DNA of 34,436 nt from UMGS363 sp051881775 (lineage in GTDB: Bacteria; Bacillota; Clostridia; Oscillospirales; Ruminococcaceae), in contig JBJEQN010000113.1 in NCBI GenBank assembly GCA_051881775.1, forward strand, positions 1-34,436. Direction: 5' to 3'. Made by a program: the position numbers and the translations under genes. Shown here one piece after another: positions 23,625-30,894 of the stretch. Position 1 is the first letter of the stretch, and every line of letters begins with the position of its first letter. Under the pieces are notes generated by a model. The model had not been told where the DNA came from and made no database searches. It saw only the letters and a list, made by a program, of their open reading frames with translations.

Positions 23625-24929
23625 TCATTCCGAAACAGCGTACATCTCATAATTTCCTGAGGAAATTTCATCGGACAAGCCGTAAACCGTATTTGTCAGC
23701 ACATACTCGCCGTTGTTGATATATACCTCAATAAGATTAGGGTCAACATAAATATCCAGATGGTATCCCTCTTTAATTTCGGGAGTTTCAAATACACATT
23801 TTATCTCGTTATGTCCTGCAAAAACGTTGGAGCGGTCGGCGGTGATGCGGTCATTATTCCTTGAAAGAATATATCCGCCGATGTTTATTCCCTCGCCGTT
23901 TTTCATATCAAGGCTCAGCTTGTAACCGCCCTCTCCTGCTTCATTCGGAGATGATATTTTTTTTGTAAACAGCAGGGCTGCATTGGGGTGAGGACGAAAA
24001 TAAATATGTCCGTTTTTCACCTCAACTACTCTTGGGATACAGAAGATTCCGCTTCTGTTTTTCTCAAAAGGCTCAGGCATTCTTGCCCACGCAACTACAA
24101 CTCTGCGTCCGTCCTTGTCGGTATTGCTCTGAGGTGCGTACAAGTCCTCGCCGCAGTCAAGGAGCTGCCAACTGTTTGCAATGTGCATTTCTCCCGTTTT
24201 CTCGGTGAAGTCGGCAAGAGCGCATATTGCAACAGCGTCATAAGGCTTTTCGTCCTTTAAAAATCCCATTGGCGAGAATACGACAACGCCCTTTCCGTCC
24301 GTTTCAAAATAGTCGGGACATTCCCACATCCAGCCCATATTATCTTTCTCGGAAAAGTTCAGATATTCCCAGTTCACAAGGTCGGTGCTTTTGTAGAAAA
24401 GCAGCCGTCCTTTTTTGTTTACTGTGCTGCCGATTACCATATACCAGGCATCTTTTCCACGCCATACCTTTGGGTCACGGGTATGATTTTTGCAGCCGAT
24501 ATTTTTATCCTCAATAGGGGGTATAACTGTGAATTTGCCGTTTATATTATCAAAATCATAGCCGTTTTCGGAGGTAATGGAAAGCTGTGCCGAGGTAAAC
24601 TCATCATTCAGACAGCAGTTGATGTTTTCGGGATCTTCCTCGGTGTAATCAACGCCCGTGTAGAAGATATGGAGCCTGCCCTTATGCTCAACCGCACTTC
24701 CCGAAAAGCATCCGCTGCGGTCGTGTTTCTTTGTGGGATAAAGTGCAATATCCTTATGCTCCCAATGAACAAGGTCGGTGCTTACGGCGTGTCCCCAGTG
24801 CATTCTTCCCCATTGCGGAGCGTATGGAAAATGCTGATAGAACAGATGATATTCACCCTTGTAATAGATAAATCCGTTTGGGTCGTTTATCCAGCCTTTA
24901 GGCGCTTTCATACGAATAATATCAGACAT
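23625..24929 (-). CDS. scrB: GH32 beta-fructosidase (sucrose-6-phosphate hydrolase/invertase type)
   Basis: The 434-aa protein has the three GH32 catalytic motifs: nucleophile Asp in GWINDPNGF near residue 15, RDP in HTRDPKVW, and acid/base Glu in WECPDYF. A C-terminal beta-sandwich domain follows. There is no signal peptide, so it cleaves imported sucrose or fructo-oligosaccharides. No PTS is encoded here and uptake is by an ABC transporter, so unphosphorylated substrate is more likely than sucrose-6-phosphate. Start 24929 is chosen for GGAGG 6 nt upstream and gives an 8-bp overlap with the ATPase gene; an earlier start at 24983 would overlap much more. Confidence 0.94.
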   Translation of the reverse strand: MSDIIRMKAPKGWINDPNGFIYYKGEYHLFYQHFPYAPQWGRMHWGHAVSTDLVHWEHKDIALYPTKKHDRSGCFSGSAVEHKGRLHIFYTGVDYTEEDPENINCCLNDEFTSAQLSITSENGYDFDNINGKFTVIPPIEDKNIGCKNHTRDPKVWRGKDAWYMVIGSTVNKKGRLLFYKSTDLVNWEYLNFSEKDNMGWMWECPDYFETDGKGVVVFSPMGFLKDEKPYDAVAICALADFTEKTGEMHIANSWQLLDCGEDLYAPQSNTDKDGRRVVVAWARMPEPFEKNRSGIFCIPRVVEVKNGHIYFRPHPNAALLFTKKISSPNEAGEGGYKLSLDMKNGEGINIGGYILSRNNDRITADRSNVFAGHNEIKCVFETPEIKEGYHLDIYVDPNLIEVYINNGEYVLTNTVYGLSDEISSGNYEMYAVSE

Positions 24930-26016
24930 AGCAAACCTCCGTGTTCTTGTCAAAGAAATGTATTCTTGACGGATTGAAAACAAAATCTATCTTGTCGCCA
25001 ATACCACTGATCTCATATTTTGATACTCTTGCGATTGTCTGACTGCCGCCGAATGTGAAATACAGATTATTTTCGTTGCCCATTACCTCGGCATTCTCCA
25101 CAACAGCACTCTTTTTGTCCGCTTCAAATACGGAGATGCTCTGTGCGTCAAGCTTTATGTCCTCACCTCTGATACCCATTATCATTTCACCGCTTTTGCC
25201 GTTCAACTTTGACAGTACAGATGCAGGAACGGTAATGGTCTCACCTGTTGAGAAATGTACTTTGTCACCGTTCAGAGTAACATTATAAAAATTCATCTGA
25301 GGAGAACCGATAAAGCCTGCAACGAATTTATTTGCAGGATGCTCGTACAGCTCCATAGGCTTGCCCACCTGCTGAATAACGCCGTTTCTCATAATAACGA
25401 TACGGTCAGCCATTGTCATAGCCTCAACCTGATCGTGAGTAACGTAAATGGTGGTGCTGCCAAGCTCACGGTGCAGCTTGCTTATCTCGTTTCTCATACT
25501 TACTCGCAGCTTTGCGTCAAGGTTTGAAAGAGGCTCGTCCATAAGGAATACTTTTTGATTTTTAACAATTGCTCTGCCCAGCGCAACTCTCTGACGCTGA
25601 CCGCCCGAAAGATTTTTCGGCTTTCTGTTGCGATATTCCTCAAGACCGAGAATGTTTATAGCCCAGTCGGTCTTGCGCTTTATCTCATCGGCAGGGACTT
25701 TCATATTTTTCAGTCCGTAGGAGATATTTTTTTCAACGGTCATATGAGGATAAAGTGCGTAGTTCTGGAATACCATTGCAATTCCTCTGTCACGGGGAAG
25801 AACATCGTTCACTTTCTTTCCGTCAATGTAAAGCTCTCCGCCCGTAATATCCTCAAAGCCTGCTATCATACGCAGAGTTGTGGATTTTCCGCAGCCGGAA
25901 GGACCTACAAATGCGATAAACTCGCCCTCGTTTATTTCAAGGTTAAAATCGGTAACGGATTTTTTGTCTGCGCCGGGGTACTGCTTTTCAATATTTTTAA
26001 ATTCAATAAAGCTCAT
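24922..26016 (-). CDS. msmK: Sugar ABC transporter ATPase, MsmK/UgpC type
   Basis: This 364-aa ATPase has Walker A GPSGCGKSTT, the Q-loop in MVFQNYALYPHMTV, signature LSGGQRQRVALGRA, Walker B VFLMDEPLSNLD and H-loop YVTHDQVEAMT, followed by the C-terminal regulatory OB-fold domain of CUT1 sugar importers (IMGIRGEDI). It powers the two permeases encoded just upstream. AAGGAGG lies 8 nt before ATG. Such ATPases often serve several CUT1 systems, so it may also energise the orphan binding protein at 9403-10809 (inference). Confidence 0.96.
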   Translation of the reverse strand: MSFIEFKNIEKQYPGADKKSVTDFNLEINEGEFIAFVGPSGCGKSTTLRMIAGFEDITGGELYIDGKKVNDVLPRDRGIAMVFQNYALYPHMTVEKNISYGLKNMKVPADEIKRKTDWAINILGLEEYRNRKPKNLSGGQRQRVALGRAIVKNQKVFLMDEPLSNLDAKLRVSMRNEISKLHRELGSTTIYVTHDQVEAMTMADRIVIMRNGVIQQVGKPMELYEHPANKFVAGFIGSPQMNFYNVTLNGDKVHFSTGETITVPASVLSKLNGKSGEMIMGIRGEDIKLDAQSISVFEADKKSAVVENAEVMGNENNLYFTFGGSQTIARVSKYEISGIGDKIDFVFNPSRIHFFDKNTEVCYV

Positions 26017-26226
26017 ATTTTAGCCCTCCTTGGAACCTGTTGATACAACGCCCTCGACGATCTGCTTGGAGNNNNNNNNNNNNNNNNNNNNNNNNNNNNN
26101 NNNNNNNNNNNNNNNNNNNNNNNNNNNNNNNNNNNNNNNNNNNNNNNNNNNNNNNNNNNNNNNNNNNNNNNATTTTAGCCCTCCTTGGAACCTGTTGATA
26201 CAACGCCCTCGACGATCTGCTTGGAG
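26017..26226. other. Scaffold gap with duplicated 55-bp flanks (assembly artefact)
   Basis: The 55 bases at 26017-26071 are identical to those at 26172-26226, on either side of 100 N. Both copies encode the last residues of the permease and the start of the intergenic region. The simplest reading is that two contigs overlapping by 55 bp were placed end to end with a fixed-length gap. Removing the Ns and one copy puts the permease stop 3 bp from the ATPase ATG. Confidence 0.85.
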
Positions 26227-27020
26227 AAAAGAGCGTAAATGATGATAACGGGGATAGTTATCATTGTGATAACTGCAAGGGTCTGTCCCATTGTGGTGTT
26301 GTCGTTTGATGTAATGGAGTTAAGTCCTATCTGCGCCGTTAAAAGATCGCTTGATGTGAATACCAGCGAGGGCCAGAGGTAGTCATTCCATACACCGAGG
26401 AATGTGAATACGCTTACCGTTGCCACGACTGTTTTGGACATAGGCAGCACCATTGTAAAGAAATATTTTACAGGGCTGCAATAGTCAAGCTGTGCTGCCT
26501 CCCACACATCATCGGGCAGGCTTACAAACACCTGACGGAACAGGAAGATATTAAAGGGATTTACTATCATGGGAAGTATGTAGCCGAATACTGTATTCAA
26601 AAGTCCCATCTTTGCAACAAACAGAAAGTTTATTGTGATAATGGTTTCCGAGGGAACTATCATCAGCATCATAATGATAAGCACCCAGCGTTCTCTGAAC
26701 GGGAATTTTATCTTTGCAAGAGCATATCCTGCAAGTCCGTTTACAATAACGCCTGCAACAATAAGTATCGCCGCATAGAACAGCGTGTTCAGCATATAGC
26801 GGATAAAGTCGGTGTCCTTTATAACGGTAACATAATTCTCAAAGAAGCTGCCATTTAATGCAGGAGGAACAAAGGCTCTCAAAGAGTTCATATCCGCCGT
26901 GATTGCTGCGTCCGTTTTAAAGGAATTTGCAAGCATCCATATTACTGGGAAAAGGAAGAACAGGGACATTACAAACAAAACTACTGTGAGAATTATTCTC
27001 GGGATACTATTTTTTCGCAT
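26175..27020 (-). CDS. ABC sugar permease, MalG/CUT1 type
   Basis: The 281-aa membrane protein has six hydrophobic segments, the first at about 9-29 (ILTVVLFVMSLFFLFPVIWML). The cytoplasmic EAA loop EAAQLDYCSPVKYFFTMVLPMSK docks the ATPase. It is the second permease of the sucrose/fructoside importer and overlaps the first permease by 14 bp. Its stop lies in the duplicated flank of the assembly gap; the last 16 or so codons appear twice in the scaffold. Confidence 0.94.
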   Translation of the reverse strand: MRKNSIPRIILTVVLFVMSLFFLFPVIWMLANSFKTDAAITADMNSLRAFVPPALNGSFFENYVTVIKDTDFIRYMLNTLFYAAILIVAGVIVNGLAGYALAKIKFPFRERWVLIIMMLMIVPSETIITINFLFVAKMGLLNTVFGYILPMIVNPFNIFLFRQVFVSLPDDVWEAAQLDYCSPVKYFFTMVLPMSKTVVATVSVFTFLGVWNDYLWPSLVFTSSDLLTAQIGLNSITSNDNTTMGQTLAVITMITIPVIIIYALFSKQIVEGVVSTGSKEG

Positions 27021-27576
27021 TGCTCTTCGCCTCCTTATCCTTTGTAAGAACCGACTGGATAATCGTTAGAATGATAACAAAAATCACAAAGATAACAGCC
27101 ATTGCCGAAGCAAGTCCGATCTCCCAGTTTACCGTACCTGTTTCATAAATGTCGTAAACAAGTGTGTATGTGGAATGTGAAGGACCGCCGCCCGTCATTA
27201 CCATAGGCTGAACTATCATTCGGAATGCACCTATAGTTACGGTGATGAATACGAAAACGCAAAGGGGTTTAAGCTCGGGTAAGGTAATGTCCTTGAACTG
27301 CTGCCAGGCGCTTGCGTGATCCATTTCCGCAGCTTCATACAAAGCAGGATTTATTGCCTGCAAACCGCCGAGGAAAATTATCATCTGATAGCCAACACCC
27401 TGCCATACGCTCATTATGGCAATGGAGGGGAGTGCCTGTTCTGCGCTGTAAATAAAGGGCTGCGCTTCAATGCCTATCTGTGCAAGCATTGTGTTAAGTA
27501 TTCCCTCGGGGCTGTATATCTGCATCCAGAGGTTTGAAACTACCGCAAGGGACATTACAACGGGAATGAAAAACGC
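27007..27576 (-). CDS. ABC sugar permease, MalF/CUT1 type, N-terminus missing in assembly gap
   Basis: 190 residues are visible, beginning AFFIPVVMSLAVVSNLWMQIYSPEG and including the EAA loop EAAEMDHASAWQQFKDITLPELKP and MTGGGPSHSTYTLVYDIYETG, typical of first CUT1 permeases of about 290-300 aa. The open frame runs into the N run without a start, so about 100 residues are hidden. The internal Met at 27555 is not the true start. Confidence 0.92.
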   Translation of the reverse strand, partial: AFFIPVVMSLAVVSNLWMQIYSPEGILNTMLAQIGIEAQPFIYSAEQALPSIAIMSVWQGVGYQMIIFLGGLQAINPALYEAAEMDHASAWQQFKDITLPELKPLCVFVFITVTIGAFRMIVQPMVMTGGGPSHSTYTLVYDIYETGTVNWEIGLASAMAVIFVIFVIILTIIQSVLTKDKEAKSNAKK

Positions 27577-27676
27577 NNNNNNNNNNNNNNNNNNNNNNNN
27601 NNNNNNNNNNNNNNNNNNNNNNNNNNNNNNNNNNNNNNNNNNNNNNNNNNNNNNNNNNNNNNNNNNNNNNNNNNNN
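27577..27676. other. Assembly gap (100 N) hiding coding sequence
   Basis: Unlike the first gap, the flanks show no shared sequence. One side is inside a permease lacking about 100 N-terminal residues and the other is near the C-terminus of the binding protein. The real distance is therefore probably several hundred bases, not 100. Confidence 0.85.
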
Positions 27677-28987
27677 ATAACGCTCCAGCTTAGCGTTTAT
27701 CCTTTCTGTAGATTTATCCAGTTCGCTCTGAGCGTCCTTGCCGCTGAGCGCAATGCCCTCAAGTGCCTGCTGGAAAGAGGTGCTTACCTGCGGATAAACA
27801 GGTGTCTTGGGACGGGGGTGTCCGTAATCACGAAGCTGCTCATAAAGATGACGGTAATTCTCGTCCTCGGTGAAAACGTCGATCTTGTCGTATGCCCCAT
27901 ATGTCGAGGGCAGGCTCTTTGTAAGCTCATATAGAAGAAGTCCGCTTTCCTCATTGCTCATCCATTTTACAAGCTCTGTGGCAGCTTTAATATTCTTAGC
28001 CTTTGAGGTTGCCGCATATGCCCAGGAGCCTGTGGGAGTGTATCTTCCGCCGTCCCAGTTATCGCTTACAACATAAGGTGCAACGCCAAGGTCAATGTCG
28101 GGATAACTCTGATAAATTGTATTTACCTCCCACGCACCGTCAAATTTGAATGCCGCTCTGCCGCTTTCAAAAAGCTTTTCGATAGGTGCAGCAGACATAT
28201 ATTTGTTTTCGACCATGCTGCGGAAATACTGCATCGCATTAGCAACTGCGTCCGAATTAAAATAGCCGTCAACAGCAAGTCCGCTGTCACTTACAAGGTC
28301 TGTGCCGCCCGACCATACAAAGGGAGCGTAATAGTAAATGCTTGCCTCGCCGACAGGAAAGGTCATATCAAGAGGATAACCGTTTTTCTCTGCCATGATC
28401 GGCTTCAGCTTTTCAAGTATTTCGGAAAATTCCGTCCACGTCCAAGGGTCGTCCATAGTCGGCACTTCAATTCCTGCTTCGGCAAGAATTGCTTTGTTGT
28501 AATAAAGTCCCACGCTTGACTCCATTGCACCCAGGGCATACAGCTTTCCGTTTACCGTTCCCTGCTCGATTATGGAATCGAGATAGCGGCTTTTTTCATC
28601 GTCGGAAAGCTCCGAAAGGGGCTGTATAATGCCGTTTGCGGCGTATGCGGAAACGTTTGGACCGTCAACGGTGATAACATCGGGAAGATCGCCCGACATA
28701 ACGGAAGCGTTTATTTTATCGGAATATCCTCCGCCGCTGTCATTTCTCGGGATAAACTCCACGTTTGCAAAATATTTGCCGTTGAAATTTTCGTTAAAGC
28801 TCTGAACAGATTTTTTATATGCCTCGCCTTCGGGAGTATCCTCAATGGTATGCACCCACATACTTACAAGTATCTCGCCCTCATCGAAGCCGACCACATC
28901 TCCGGGCTGAATTTCGCTTTTGCCGCATCCGCTCAGGCACCCTGCAAGCAGCAATGCGGAAATCCCCGCCGATATTGCTTTCTTCAT
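27677..28987 (-). CDS. ABC sugar-binding lipoprotein, C-terminus cut by assembly gap
   Basis: 437 residues are visible. The signal contains the lipobox LAGC (Cys17), with a second possible site LSGC (Cys21). The family-1 solute-binding fold is clear: NFNGKYFANVEFIPRNDSGGGYSDKINASVMSGDLPDVITVDG, LYYNKAILAEAGIEVP, WTWTEFSEILEKL and FKFDGAWEV. It is the first gene of the sucrose/fructoside operon, with AAAGGAG 7 nt before ATG, directly downstream of a LacI operator pair. Only a few C-terminal residues should be missing. Confidence 0.93.
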
Positions 28988-29022
28988 ACTCCTGCTCCTT
29001 TCATTTTTGAAATCTCATGTTC

Positions 29023-29050
29023 GTAACCGGTAAAGTAACCGGTTACTTTA
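29023..29050. promoter_or_regulatory. LacI-type operator pair in front of the sucrose operon
   Basis: Two CCGG-centred boxes (CCGG at 29027-29030 and 29039-29042) lie 12 bp apart. The second sits in the perfect 20-bp palindrome TAAAGTAACCGGTTACTTTA (29031-29050). The pair follows directly on the -10 of the operon promoter, covering the start site, so a bound repressor would block it. Confidence 0.75.
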
Positions 29051-29057
29051 TGTTTAC

Positions 29058-29086
29058 AGTATAACCCGAATATCCCAATATGTCAA
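29058..29086 (-). promoter_or_regulatory. Promoter of the sucrose/fructoside operon
   Basis: Read on the minus strand: perfect TTGACA (29086-29081), 17 bp, TATACT (29063-29058). Start near 29051, immediately beside the operator palindrome. Confidence 0.78.
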
Positions 29087-29151
29087 TAGCTTTTTTTCAT
29101 ATTCATTGAAAATGTTCAAATATATTTTTCTGTTTTGTATGCATTTCACAA

Positions 29152-29173
29152 AACCGGTTACTTTACCGGTTAC
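29152..29173. promoter_or_regulatory. Second LacI-type operator pair, inverted copy, before the lacI gene
   Basis: These 22 bp are the exact reverse complement of 29023-29044, again with two CCGG cores 12 bp apart (29154-29157 and 29166-29169). Located upstream of the regulator gene, they suggest autoregulation and possible looping to the other pair (about 127 bp between pair centres). Confidence 0.72.
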
Positions 29174-29226
29174 ACTCTTGAAATTACGGAATTTTTATGA
29201 TAAGATAATATCAAGGAGGCTTTCAT

Positions 29227-30249
29227 ATGAAAAAGAATGTAACCTTTAATGATATAGCAAAATATACAGGATTTTCAAAGACCACAATATCAAGATATTT
29301 CAACGATCCCGATTCGCTGACACTTGAAAATCAGCAAAAGATAGCCGATGCTCTTGTTGCCCTCGATTACAAGGAAAACAAGGTCGCCCGTATCCTTGCA
29401 AACGGAAAGACCGAGTTTATCGGCATTATCGTACCTAATCTCTTTCTGCATTATTATTCGGAAGTGTTGGATAAGATACTTGCCACATACGATAAATACG
29501 GCTACAAATTTCTCGTTTTTGCAGGCAACGAAAACAAAGACACCGAGCGTAAATATATTGCGGAGCTGCTTGCTTACAAAATAGAGGGAATGATAATTCT
29601 AAGCCACACCATTCCCTCGGAGGAGCTTGCGTCCTATAATGTACCGATAGTAACTGTTGAACGTGAGGACAAGTATGTTTGCAGCGTAAATACAGACAAC
29701 TATATGGGCGGTGTGCAGGCAGCAGGTCTGCTTGTTAAAAGCGGCTGCGATGTGCTTATCCATATAAATTCGGACGTTTCAAAGGACGTTCCCGCATACG
29801 GCAGAATAAAAGGCTTCTGCGATATATGCAAAGAGCGAAATATTCTCCACGAGCTTATTCTGACGGATATGAGAAACAGCTACTCCGAAACCTCTGCTGT
29901 TATTGAAGGGCTGCTTGAAAATATCGAGAAAAAATACAGCGGAAAATGCAAGGGTATTTTTATGTCAAACGACACCCACGCAAATATTCTGCTTAATATC
30001 CTTATTAGGAAATACGGCAGGCTGCCCGAGGATTACAAAATAGTCGGCTTTGACAATTCCTCTATTTCAAGAGAAGCAGTTATCCCCATAAGCACAGTGG
30101 GTCAGCAGATAGATGCAATGGCAAATGAGGCTATGGAGCTGCTTATGATGCAGATAAACGAGAGAAAAAAACGCAAGCCGACACCTCTCGAAGCGCCTGT
30201 CCACAAGGTTATTACACCTGTTATTTTTCGGAGAAATACGACGGGTTGA
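29227..30249 (+). CDS. LacI-family repressor of the sucrose/fructoside operon
   Basis: The 340-aa protein has the LacI helix-turn-helix at the N-terminus (VTFNDIAKYTGFSKTTISRYFNDPDSLTLENQQKIADALVALDYKENKVARIL) with its hinge helix, and a periplasmic-binding-type effector domain (FIGIIVPNLFLHYYSEVLDKI, IFMSNDTHANILLNILIRKYGRLPEDYKIVGFDNSS). AAGGAGG lies about 7 nt before ATG. It is divergent from the transporter operon, with matching operators at both ends, so it most likely represses that operon and itself until a sugar binds (inference). Regulators in this position have been called ScrR/MsmR-like; no symbol is certain. Confidence 0.93.
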   Translation: MKKNVTFNDIAKYTGFSKTTISRYFNDPDSLTLENQQKIADALVALDYKENKVARILANGKTEFIGIIVPNLFLHYYSEVLDKILATYDKYGYKFLVFAGNENKDTERKYIAELLAYKIEGMIILSHTIPSEELASYNVPIVTVEREDKYVCSVNTDNYMGGVQAAGLLVKSGCDVLIHINSDVSKDVPAYGRIKGFCDICKERNILHELILTDMRNSYSETSAVIEGLLENIEKKYSGKCKGIFMSNDTHANILLNILIRKYGRLPEDYKIVGFDNSSISREAVIPISTVGQQIDAMANEAMELLMMQINERKKRKPTPLEAPVHKVITPVIFRRNTTG

Positions 30250-30266
30250 TGTGAGCATTTTATATA

Positions 30267-30372
30267 TAATACTAAACACCATTTAAAATATGAAAAAAAT
30301 CAAGCCGACAATCTTGTGTATAATGTATTTCGGCGCAGATTTTTTTCCGTTTTTTATTGGTGTTTAGTATTA
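30267..30372. repeat. Nested inverted-repeat element, MITE-like or bidirectional terminator
   Basis: TAATACTAAACACCA (30267-30281) is perfectly complementary to 30358-30372. Inside, AAAAAAATC (30293-30301) pairs with GATTTTTTT (30338-30346), and GCCGA (30304-30308) with TCGGC (30330-30334). The inner hairpin can end both convergent genes. The outer 15-bp arms with terminal TA and a length of about 106 bp recall small non-autonomous transposable elements. The right arm supplies the last codons and stop of the 107-aa gene. Confidence 0.65.
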
Positions 30373-30677
30373 GTCGTCAGGTATTTATTCAGGTCAATAT
30401 GATCAATAACTTCACAGAATGTATATACAGGGTCAGTTGTTTCAATTATTTTCTCAATTTCTATTGGAAATTTTAATATTATATTCTTGTGGTTGAAAAA
30501 AACAGGCTTCAGCTTTTTAAAAGCTAAAAATTCCGCAATAAATTTTTTCACTTCTTCTGCAGGTTCATTAACAGTAAAATACTGTCCTCCGCAGCCGTCG
30601 TGAAAGTGTATTTGTACCGAAAATTTTTCTTCCGCTTCACGTTTAAGTTCGGCAGCCTCCGTTAAACCGATTATCAT
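30354..30677 (-). CDS. Unknown 107-aa protein with an HFHDGCGGQYF motif
   Basis: I do not recognise the family. The protein is soluble and acidic in the middle. Its most striking segment is VQIHFHDGCGGQYFTV (about res 21-36) with two His, one Asp, one Cys and two Gly, followed by an amphipathic helix (EEVKKFIAEFLAF). Other Cys residues are few. AAAGGAGG lies 8 nt before ATG. It is divergent from the rhodanese/PP-loop fusion, so a sulfur-related role is possible but unproven. Its C-terminal residues are encoded by the arm of the inverted repeat, suggesting the original end may have been altered. Confidence 0.7.
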   Translation of the reverse strand: MIIGLTEAAELKREAEEKFSVQIHFHDGCGGQYFTVNEPAEEVKKFIAEFLAFKKLKPVFFNHKNIILKFPIEIEKIIETTDPVYTFCEVIDHIDLNKYLTTNTKHQ

Positions 30678-30780
30678 TGTGATCTCCTCCTTTATTTATG
30701 TAAATACAATGCTAAAGTGAAAAAATTTTGCATTAATTATTTTCGATGTATACCAACATAGTATTTGAATTGGTGAATAT

Positions 30781-30809
30781 ATAATACAGCACCTATACGG
30801 ATTTGTCAA
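30781..30809 (-). promoter_or_regulatory. Promoter of the 107-aa gene
   Basis: Read on the minus strand: perfect TTGACA (30809-30804), 17 bp, TATTAT (30786-30781). The leader would be about 100 nt long. Confidence 0.65.
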
Positions 30810-30829
30810 TAGTTTAAATACAACACATA

Positions 30830-30858
30830 TAGACAAAGTAGGATATTTGTGATATAAT
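30830..30858 (+). promoter_or_regulatory. Promoter of the rhodanese/PP-loop gene
   Basis: TAGACA (30830-30835), 17 bp, TATAAT (30853-30858). Start near 30865, a leader of about 30 nt. Its -35 is 20 bp from that of the opposing promoter. Confidence 0.7.
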
Positions 30859-30894
30859 GGACATATTGTAAAGCTATAAAGGAGCAACCGTAGA

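Noticed and set aside
26003..26242. Short open frames running through the first N block
   Set aside because: Their middle is all unknown bases and the ends are the duplicated permease tail; they are artefacts of the gap.
27470..27934. Open frames crossing the second N block, including one joining the binding protein to permease-side sequence
   Set aside because: The joined residues beyond the Ns are the permease gene in another frame; the binding-protein sequence can only be trusted to 27677.
29178..29206. TTGAAA-17-TAAGAT as the lacI promoter
   Set aside because: It would start transcription at the ribosome site itself, leaving almost no leader. A weaker TTCAAA-17-TATGCA at 29115-29143 fits the operator position better but is a poor match, so neither is annotated.
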